This document shows, piece after piece, positions 58,035 to 64,000 of a stretch of 64,000 nucleotides of DNA. The position numbers and the translations under genes were made by a program. How positions within the stretch are numbered: the first letter of the stretch is position 1; the number at the start of each line of letters is the position of its first letter. The DNA lies in contig NZ_CP109273.1 of assembly GCF_045209745.1 (NCBI RefSeq), positions 620,001 through 684,000 on the forward strand. Direction: 5' to 3'. This DNA comes from Micromonospora sp045209745. GTDB lineage: Bacteria; Actinomycetota; Actinomycetes; Mycobacteriales; Micromonosporaceae. A model generated the notes under the pieces. The model was not told the DNA's origin. It searched no databases and saw nothing but the letters and a program-made list of their open reading frames with translations.

Positions 58035-59453
58035 CTACAACTCGAACGTGGCCAGGTGGATCTGCCGGCGGGGTACGCCGGCCCGGCGCAGCGCGCGCAC
58101 CGACTGCTCCACGAGCCCGGGTGGCCCGCACAGGTAGACGTCGCGCCGGGCCACGTCGGGCACCAGTTGACGTAACCCGTCCGGGCTCATCAGTTGACGG
58201 GGGCCGGGGTCGTCGCGGGAGCCGATGACGTACCAGACGGAGGTGTCGCGCTCCTGGGCCAGCCAGTCCAGCTCGCGGCTGAGCAGCACGTCGGCCGGGG
58301 TGCGGGCCCGGTAGATCAGGGCGGCGCCCGGCGGCAACTCCTCCAGCATGGCCCGGATCGGCGTGATGCCGCTGCCACCGGCGATCAGCAGGGCGCGCTC
58401 GCGGACCCGGTGCGCGGCGGTGAAGGTCCCCGACGGGCCCACCGCACAGACCCGGGTGCCCGGTTCCAGGTCACGCAGGTCCCCCGTGTGCGTGCCGACC
58501 ACCTTCACGGTGATCCGCAGCCAGCGACCGTTCCCGGCGGCGGAGACGGAGAACGGGTGCGACTGCCACCAGCAGCCCCGGGTGAGGAAGCGCCAGCGGA
58601 AGTGCTGACCGCCGAGCATCGCCAGCCGGTCGAGCCGCTCGCCGGTGAGGTAGATGGAGATGGTGTCCGGGCTCTCCGCGACGACGTCGGCGACCCGCAG
58701 CTTGTACCGCAGGTTGAACGCCAGCGGCGCGACCACCCGGCCCCCGAGCAGGGCGGCGACCACCAGCACATACAGCGCGATCCAACCGGTGCGCACCGGG
58801 CCGGGCTTGTACAGCTGCGCGCCGTGGGTGAACTGGTGGCCGAAGCCGAGCAGCAGCACCAGGTAGCTGGACCGGTGCAGCAGGTGCCACAACTCGTAGG
58901 GCAGCGCCCGCCGGATCGCCCGGATGCTGCTGAAGCCGACCAGCATCATGATGGCGGTGGCGACGAACGCCGAAAGCATGTCCTCGTAGTCGCCGAGCAG
59001 CGTGCCGACCTCGGCGAGGATCGACTGGTTACGCAGGTCGGCGTAGCCAACGAGGATCAGCGACAGGTGTGCCAGCACGGCGACCAGCAGGGTGGCGCCG
59101 ACGTCGCGGTGCCAGCGGCTCAGGTGTTCGCCGCCGATCCACCGCTCCAGCACCGGCAGCCGACTCATCATCAGCACCTGCACCAGCAGCAGGTAGCCGG
59201 CGACCAGACCGCTGATCCGGCCCGCCGCGGTGACGGTGGCCGCGGTGCTCCGCAGCGCACCTGCGGGCGTGTCCAGCCACCACGGCAACACGCTGGCGAG
59301 CAGGCCGACCAGGAGCAGCACGGCCAGCAGCCGTCGGCCGCCGGGTCCGCGCCGGTCCGGGATCTGCGGGGGTACGGGCGCAGCCGACCGGCCGCCGTGC
59401 CGGGACGAGGTCCCGGTACGACGGCCGGCGGCGTGGGTGTGCGAATGCGTCAC
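58035..59453 (-). CDS. membrane ferric-reductase-like flavin oxidoreductase
   Basis: Protein of 472 residues. About six N-terminal helices form a ferric-reductase-like transmembrane domain with haem-ligand His pairs (LSRWHRDVGATLLVAVLAHLSLI and LWHLLHRSSYLVLLLGFGHQFTHG). The C-terminal half is an FNR-type module: HFRWRFLTRGCWWQSHPFSVS (FAD), GPSGTFTAAHRVRERALLIAGGSGITPIRAMLEEL (NAD(P)) and YLCGPPGLVEQSVRALRRAGVP. It moves electrons from cytoplasmic NAD(P)H across the membrane to the exported FMN protein. Overlaps the DUF1501 gene by four bases. Confidence 0.9.
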   Translation of the reverse strand: MTHSHTHAAGRRTGTSSRHGGRSAAPVPPQIPDRRGPGGRRLLAVLLLVGLLASVLPWWLDTPAGALRSTAATVTAAGRISGLVAGYLLLVQVLMMSRLPVLERWIGGEHLSRWHRDVGATLLVAVLAHLSLILVGYADLRNQSILAEVGTLLGDYEDMLSAFVATAIMMLVGFSSIRAIRRALPYELWHLLHRSSYLVLLLGFGHQFTHGAQLYKPGPVRTGWIALYVLVVAALLGGRVVAPLAFNLRYKLRVADVVAESPDTISIYLTGERLDRLAMLGGQHFRWRFLTRGCWWQSHPFSVSAAGNGRWLRITVKVVGTHTGDLRDLEPGTRVCAVGPSGTFTAAHRVRERALLIAGGSGITPIRAMLEELPPGAALIYRARTPADVLLSRELDWLAQERDTSVWYVIGSRDDPGPRQLMSPDGLRQLVPDVARRDVYLCGPPGLVEQSVRALRRAGVPRRQIHLATFEL

Positions 59454-60832
59454 GCGTACAGCTTCATCGGGGTGTACTTCTGGCGGGGGAAGACCTTGTC
59501 GACCTCCGCGTTGGTGAGCCCGAAGCGGCCCTGAGCCACCGCGCCGTAGACGTTGAACATGTTGTTGTACTCCGGCACGTCACCGGAGTCGAGCTTGTCC
59601 AGGCCGTTCCAGGTGCCGAGCAGCGAGCCGGCCAGCTTCTTGCCGGAGAGCAGGGTGACCACTCCGCCGTGCCCGTGGTCGGTGCCGCCGCCGTTGGAGC
59701 CGACCCGGCGGCCGAACTCGCTGGACACCATGATCGTCACGTCGGCGGCCTGCGGGCCGAGGTCGGTGAAGAAGGCGGCCATCGCGCTGGCCAGCTCGTT
59801 CAACCGGCGGTGCAGTTGGCCGCCCTCGCGGGTGCCCTGGTTCTCGTGGGTGTCGTAACCACCCATGCCGACGGTGGCGACCCGGACGTTGGCACCGCCC
59901 TTGATCAGCTGGGCGAGTTGCTGGAACGCGTTGCCGACGCCCTCGTACTTGACGCCCTCGGCGGCCTGGTACGGCTTGGCGGCCAGCTTCTGAGCGGTGG
60001 CCAACGCGCCCATGCCCTCCTGCACGGCGTCCTCGACCGGGTGGTTGATCCCGGTGAAGAGCCCCTTGATGGCCTTCTCGGTGGCGGCCCGGAACCGGTC
60101 GTCACCGTTGAGCCGCAGCGCACCGACGTTGTTCAGCGACAGCGCGCCGTTGTTGCCCACCAGCGAGCGGGGCAGCGTGTTGCCGATGCCGACGCTGCGG
60201 AACGCGGTGCCCTTGCCCAGGTTGTCGACCAGGCCGTCCAGCCAGCCCCGGCCACCGGTCTCGTTGGGCAGCCCGCCCAGGTTGCAGGCGTCCGCGGCCT
60301 GGAAGTGGCTGCGCGAGAGCCGCTCGTCGGAGACCGCCGGGATGAAGCCCAGCTGACCGGCCGTGAGCCACTTCTCGAGGGGCTTGAACGCGCTGGTCAG
60401 CTTGAAGCCGCGGCCCAGGGCCAGCGAGTCGTTGCCGAGCAGCAGGTCGGGGCGGGCCTTGTTGAGCACCGCGTCGTTGTCCGGCGCGATCAGGCTCAGC
60501 CCGTCCAGCCCGCCGTAGAGGAAGACGTGGATCAGGGTGCCGGTCTTGGTCGCCGCGAACGACGCCGACGTGGTGACGAACTGGGCGGTGGCGAGGGCCG
60601 TGGCGGTGGCCGCGGCACCGGCGACGAAGGTGCGCCGGGTGACGCCGCGACCGTCCTGCTGCGCCTCCTCCAGGTTCTCCAGAGTGCGGTAGCGGTCGAA
60701 CTCGGCGGCGTTCTCGGCGGCCACGATGTCGGCCTCGGCGCGCAGCAGCGCCTCGGCCGGGTTGTCGGCCAGCCGCCGCACGTCGGGGCATTCGGGGTGC
60801 AGGGGGAAAGAGTTGTACACAGTCTTCTCCAT
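59450..60832 (-). CDS. DUF1501 (sulfatase-like) Tat-exported protein
   Basis: Protein of 460 residues. After ~60 polar residues comes a Tat-type signal (GVTRRTFVAGAAATATALATAQFVTTSASFA). The mature part matches DUF1501: LIHVFLYGGLDGLSLIAPDNDAV, RSHFQAADACNL, and C-terminal MVSSEFGRRVGSNGGGTDHGHGGVVTLLSG, with the metal-type D-H-G-H. The biochemical role is unknown. ATG at 60832 has AGGTGAGG upstream; a GTG at 60844 overlaps the DUF1800 stop. Always paired with DUF1800 genes. Confidence 0.85.
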   Translation of the reverse strand: MEKTVYNSFPLHPECPDVRRLADNPAEALLRAEADIVAAENAAEFDRYRTLENLEEAQQDGRGVTRRTFVAGAAATATALATAQFVTTSASFAATKTGTLIHVFLYGGLDGLSLIAPDNDAVLNKARPDLLLGNDSLALGRGFKLTSAFKPLEKWLTAGQLGFIPAVSDERLSRSHFQAADACNLGGLPNETGGRGWLDGLVDNLGKGTAFRSVGIGNTLPRSLVGNNGALSLNNVGALRLNGDDRFRAATEKAIKGLFTGINHPVEDAVQEGMGALATAQKLAAKPYQAAEGVKYEGVGNAFQQLAQLIKGGANVRVATVGMGGYDTHENQGTREGGQLHRRLNELASAMAAFFTDLGPQAADVTIMVSSEFGRRVGSNGGGTDHGHGGVVTLLSGKKLAGSLLGTWNGLDKLDSGDVPEYNNMFNVYGAVAQGRFGLTNAEVDKVFPRQKYTPMKLYA

Positions 60833-60840
60833 CGGGTGCC

Positions 60841-62940
60841 TCACCTGAGGTGGTGCTGGGGGGAAGCGAGGATCGCCCGCGCGACGGCGGTGATGGCCCC
60901 GTTGAACGTGGCGTCGACCTTGGCGGTCGCCGGCACGCCGGCCACGCCGAGGATCAGGTTCTTCTCCCGCGTGCTCAGCTTCTGGCCCACCAGGCGCAGG
61001 GAGAGCGCGTCCACGTACGCCCCGGCGGTGGCCGGCGGCTTGCCGACGAGCTTCTCCGGTGCCGTGTACGTGAAGGCGGTGCGGTAGCCGGCGACGATCT
61101 CGCCCGCCTCGTTCCAGCCGTTGACCATGGTGCCGGCGGAGGTCCAGGCGATGTAGACGTCCGGGTAGCCGTCCGGGGTGGGCTGACCCATCGGGAAGTG
61201 GCCCAGCTCGCGCAGCTTGTCGTGGATCTGCCGCAGGCCCCGGGCGTACGGGGTGCGCTTGTTGTCGCCGTTGTCGTGCTTCGGCGACGGGTCCGGCGAG
61301 ACGCCCAGGGTGCGGTACGTGGCGACCAGGTACTCCATTGGCCGGCGCACCTTCTGGCCCACACCGGCCCAGAACTCCGAGGAGCAGAACAGCGCCATCA
61401 GCACCGGCTTGATCATGCCCTTGTTGGTCGTGTACGTCTTGGCCAGCCGGTCCACCAGGGACTTCGGCGGGGTGTCCGAGACGAACCGGGTCGCCAGGCT
61501 CTGCGCAACGTACTTCGCGGTCGACGGGTGCAGCGCGATGTAGGTGATGTACGCGTCGATCGCCGCTTCGGCCTTCTTCGGGTCGGCCGAGTTGTTCGCG
61601 TGGCTGAAGCCGAGGATCTTCACCTTGCCGACGTAGTGCTGCTCGGGCCGGAAGACGTACTTGCCCTTGTCGTCGACGCCGCGGCCGGTCTGCAGCATGG
61701 CCGCCTGCCGGACGTCCGGCTCCTTGTAGCCGCCGTCGACGCCGACCGAGTAGAGCTCAAGGTTTTCCCGGGCGAGGTTCTCGTTGATCGCGTCCTTGCG
61801 GGAGTCCTTCTGGTTCAGGTAGATCAGCAGCGCGGGATGCTTGTTCGCGGCGATAAGCATCTCCGGGTAGCTGCCCAGCGCGTGCTGACGAATGACGTCC
61901 TGATCGAACGAGTTGCGGTACACCTCGCCGCCGTCGAAGTCGGAGGCGACGTGCAGGAAGTCGTTCCAGAAGTCGACCATCACCTCGAACAGTTGGCGCT
62001 TGGACCAGATCTGCCGGGCGATGGTGGCGTCGACCATCTCCCGCTCCGGCTGGGCGCCCTGGTCGTTGAGCTTGTCCCGCTGGTCGCGCAGCTGCTGCAC
62101 GCTGAGTTTCTGGGTGGGCAGCTCGGCGAGCTTCAGCTCGGCCTTGCTCGGCTCGATCTTTTCCGGGGCCAGCTGGGCGCGGATCCAGGCGTCGATGCCC
62201 TGATTCTTGATGTCGGCGACGACCGCGGGCGTCACCCCGAAGGTGGTCCGCCGGGCCAGGTGCAGGATCGGGTCCTTGGCCAGCACCGTCTTCACGGTCA
62301 CCTGGGTCGCCGCCGCGGCCGCAGCGGGGCCGGAGAAGGTCCGTCCACCGGCCGGCGCGTTCTTCTTCAGCGCCTCGCCGGCCCGGGAGCCCATGTAGCT
62401 TTCGTTCTGCTCGGTGTAGGTGCGCACCGTGCTGGGCTGCTGGCCACTGGGCCGCGCCGCGGTGCCGTCGGTCACCGTGCTGCCGGTCGCGTCGCCAGCC
62501 GCCGCCCCGTCCCCGAAGAGACCGCGGATCTGCGGGGTCATGGCGAGTGCCGCACCACCGGCGACGACAGCGGCGGTGCCGCCGAGGGCCACCATCGCCT
62601 TGCGCCGGCCGACCTTGCGAATCGACTCGTCGTCATCGTCGAAGGTGGGCAGTCCGGTGCCGACGGGCCGCGCCGGAGCTGACTGGCCGAGACCCTCCGG
62701 GCCGACCCACTGCGGCCCGCGCGGGGCTGGGGCGGGCTGCCCAACGTGCGCGTAACCGTCGCCGTGCTGCTCGCGCGGGTCGGCCTGCGCCGGGTAGCCG
62801 CCCTGGTAGGGGTTGGGCGAGTCGTACCCGTAGGGCGCGGCTGCGTTGGGTTCGCCGTAGCCGTCCGCGCTGTGGTGCTGGCGTCCGTCCCAACCGTGGT
62901 CGTCCCGCGGTCGGCGTGGTGGCACATTCTGGTCGGCCAT
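60841..62940 (-). CDS. DUF1800 family Tat-exported protein
   Basis: Protein of 699 residues, long for DUF1800 owing to ~110 N-terminal residues rich in Pro, Gly, Tyr and Gln, then a twin-Arg segment (VGRRKAMVALGGTAAVVAGGAALAM). Core signatures: HLARRTTFGVTPAVVADIKNQGIDAWIRAQL, LRDQRDKLNDQGAQPEREMVDATIARQIWSKRQLFEVMVDFWNDFLHV, NENLARENLELYSVGVDGGYKEPDVRQAAMLQTGRG. Function unknown. First gene of the cluster with DUF1501, ferric-reductase-like, FMN-binding and apbE genes. Confidence 0.88.
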   Translation of the reverse strand: MADQNVPPRRPRDDHGWDGRQHHSADGYGEPNAAAPYGYDSPNPYQGGYPAQADPREQHGDGYAHVGQPAPAPRGPQWVGPEGLGQSAPARPVGTGLPTFDDDDESIRKVGRRKAMVALGGTAAVVAGGAALAMTPQIRGLFGDGAAAGDATGSTVTDGTAARPSGQQPSTVRTYTEQNESYMGSRAGEALKKNAPAGGRTFSGPAAAAAATQVTVKTVLAKDPILHLARRTTFGVTPAVVADIKNQGIDAWIRAQLAPEKIEPSKAELKLAELPTQKLSVQQLRDQRDKLNDQGAQPEREMVDATIARQIWSKRQLFEVMVDFWNDFLHVASDFDGGEVYRNSFDQDVIRQHALGSYPEMLIAANKHPALLIYLNQKDSRKDAINENLARENLELYSVGVDGGYKEPDVRQAAMLQTGRGVDDKGKYVFRPEQHYVGKVKILGFSHANNSADPKKAEAAIDAYITYIALHPSTAKYVAQSLATRFVSDTPPKSLVDRLAKTYTTNKGMIKPVLMALFCSSEFWAGVGQKVRRPMEYLVATYRTLGVSPDPSPKHDNGDNKRTPYARGLRQIHDKLRELGHFPMGQPTPDGYPDVYIAWTSAGTMVNGWNEAGEIVAGYRTAFTYTAPEKLVGKPPATAGAYVDALSLRLVGQKLSTREKNLILGVAGVPATAKVDATFNGAITAVARAILASPQHHLR

Positions 62941-63370
62941 GTACCAATCCCGATTTCTGATGAGCGCCGGAAGCTGCGACCGGGCAGGTGCGGCAGGTGC
63001 GGCGACTGTTGCCTGAGGGGGTTGCTACGGCAAGGTAACCAAGGCCCCACGGGCCTTCAAGGTGGGCTGAACACCCTCGTGAGGGCACTTAAGACAGCGC
63101 TCAGTGCGACGTCGGCGGCAGGTCGGGGGCCGGCGATCTACGCGGACCTTCCCAGCAGGGCGTACGCACGGCAGCCGGGCACGGATCGGACCTCGCCGTC
63201 CTACGCGACACGTTCCGCGCTGTTCACCACCACAGGCAAACTTAAGGTTTCGGTAAGCCGGACATGAGGTGCTCTCGCGTGGAGGAAAGTAGCAGCATCG
63301 GGTGAGCGTTAGCCCCCACCGCAGCGGGTATGCCGCCGAACCGCTGGACGCGTGAGGGGAAGGCAGCGCC
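62941..63370. other. divergent intergenic region
   Basis: About 430 bases between the DUF1800 and DUF3040 starts. A small perfect hairpin (AAGGCCC/GGGCCTT, 63040-63056) is visible. Open frames here have poor codon use. It should contain promoters for both directions; I could not assign -10 elements with confidence. Confidence 0.4.
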
Positions 63371-63628
63371 ATGCTCAGCAAAGAGGATCAGCGCAGATTC
63401 GACCAGATCACCCGTCAGCTCCGGGAGAGTGACCCGGCCTTCTTTGCCCGGCTGGACCACCGGGTCCGAGCCCGCAGGGGCCGCTACCTGATGTTGTTGA
63501 CCATCGTGCTGTGGGCGTCGCTGCCGGCGATAGCCGTGTTCGCCGGCCGACTGACCGGCGCGATCTGCGCGGTGGTGCTGGTGGCCAATGCCGCGATCAT
63601 GTGGCGGTTCCGCCGCCGCTGGACGTGA
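63371..63628 (+). CDS. DUF3040 membrane protein
   Basis: Protein of 85 residues. The DUF3040 pattern is clear: MLSKEDQRRFDQITRQLRESDPAFFARLDH followed by two helices (MLLTIVLWASLPAIAVFAG and LTGAICAVVLVANAAIMW) and a basic end. Function unknown; common and often abundant in actinobacteria. GAGGGGAAGG precedes the ATG. Confidence 0.88.
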   Translation: MLSKEDQRRFDQITRQLRESDPAFFARLDHRVRARRGRYLMLLTIVLWASLPAIAVFAGRLTGAICAVVLVANAAIMWRFRRRWT

Positions 63629-63632
63629 CGGC

Positions 63633-64000
63633 TCACCGTTCGGTCGGGTCGAACGCCCGGTACGCGCGGCGCAACCGTTCGAGTAGTCCCGGCCCGCCGA
63701 TGGCCGGGGCTGGCGCCCCGAGTTGGCGCAGCAGCAGGTCCGGGCCGGTCACCAGACGTGGCGGTCGATCGGGCAGCGGCACCGGCGGCATCCAGAAGCG
63801 GTCCGCCGCCTCCGCCAGCGGTGTCGCCGACAGCCCGACGAGGGCACGGGCCGCGCCGACCGGCGCCACCACACCGACAGTCGAGTTGGGACCGTCCGGT
63901 TCGGACGGTAAGTTGACGGGTTGGGGTGGCAGGGCGACGCCGGTGGCCTCGACCCGCCGGGCGCGGAGCTCGTCGAGCAGTTCCGCGCGGGACCGACCGC
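63633..64000 (-). CDS. unidentified protein, 5' end outside window
   Basis: The frame is open from the right edge to the stop at 63633, about 121 residues. The visible C-terminus (ELLDELRARRVEATGVALPPQPVNL..., GVVAPVGAARALVGLSATPLAEAADRFWMPP..., LLERLRRAYRAFDPTER) is soluble and Pro-rich without a motif I recognise. Confidence 0.6.
   Translation of the reverse strand, partial: GRSRAELLDELRARRVEATGVALPPQPVNLPSEPDGPNSTVGVVAPVGAARALVGLSATPLAEAADRFWMPPVPLPDRPPRLVTGPDLLLRQLGAPAPAIGGPGLLERLRRAYRAFDPTER

Noticed and set aside
59669..61087. Plus-strand open frame antisense to DUF1501
   Set aside because: Gly/Arg/Val-rich shadow with no motif; the minus strand is clearly coding.

Overview
The window is high-GC actinobacterial chromosome, most likely Micromonosporaceae (a Micromonospora-like genome). 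Third codon positions are almost all G/C, GTG starts are common, and several genes look leaderless, with a TANNNT hexamer 5-9 bases before the start codon. The core gene order resembles the Mycobacterium tuberculosis Rv2221c-Rv2230c neighbourhood: glnE, glnA2 and panB on the left, and the RNase HI/phosphatase fusion, zinc-ribbon protein and NIF3-like protein on the right.

Layout. 1-20 kb: a truncated MptB-type mannosyltransferase, a membrane protein, glnE with a coupled amidotransferase, an LD-carboxypeptidase, a Gly-rich secreted protein, a DUF350 protein, glnA2 with a possible GlnR box, nadE, panB, an F420-dependent NADP reductase, an RNB-family RNase, an H1-like DNA-binding protein, a Nudix hydrolase and a PadR/membrane-protein pair. 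19-27 kb: accessory genes, including an AraC-GyrI regulator, GrpB, an epoxide hydrolase followed by a redoxin remnant, a divergent SDR/TetR pair with two 21-bp operators, an expansin-like protein, and a four-gene MerR metal-response operon with a 19-bp-spacer MerR-type promoter. 27.0-45.5 kb: an integrative element (below). 45.5-64 kb: rnpB, a TSUP exporter, a divergent MFS/MarR pair with two operators, a solute:sodium symporter with its DUF3311 partner, the RNase H-phosphatase/zinc-ribbon/NIF3 operon, a flavoprotein, an XRE-TPR regulator, a primase-polymerase-like protein, and a five-gene minus-strand cluster (DUF1800, DUF1501, ferric-reductase-like oxidoreductase, FMN-binding protein, ApbE). 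The window ends in DUF3040 and a truncated gene.

The main find is an 18.4-kb actinomycete integrative and conjugative element (AICE, pSAM2-like) inserted at the 3' end of rnpB. A 33-bp direct repeat (27035-27067 and 45482-45514) flanks it. The right copy is the 3' end of the intact RNase P RNA and includes the 3' strand of helix P1, so the insertion restores the gene, as is usual for tRNA-targeting integrases. The backbone is complete: integrase, Xis, RepSA-type initiator, DUF2637 protein, TraSA/FtsK-type translocase, Pra-like activator, two GntR regulators and their operators. Phased CAGGSCGT repeats lie inside both ends and may be integrase arm sites.

The element carries two blocks of visibly lower GC that look like defence cargo. 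The first (34.16-35.40 kb) is one protein with an N-terminal HNH nuclease domain fused to a divergent ABC-type ATPase. The second (39.6-43.1 kb) is a tightly overlapping three-gene ABC-3C (Lamassu-related) operon: a PD-(D/E)XK-like nuclease with an ABC-3C C-terminal domain, a middle component, and an SMC/Rad50-like ATPase with a CPTC zinc hook. A beta-helix/membrane protein and an orphan Imm51 immunity protein sit near the two ends. Functions are inferred from motifs and context; nothing was searched against a database.
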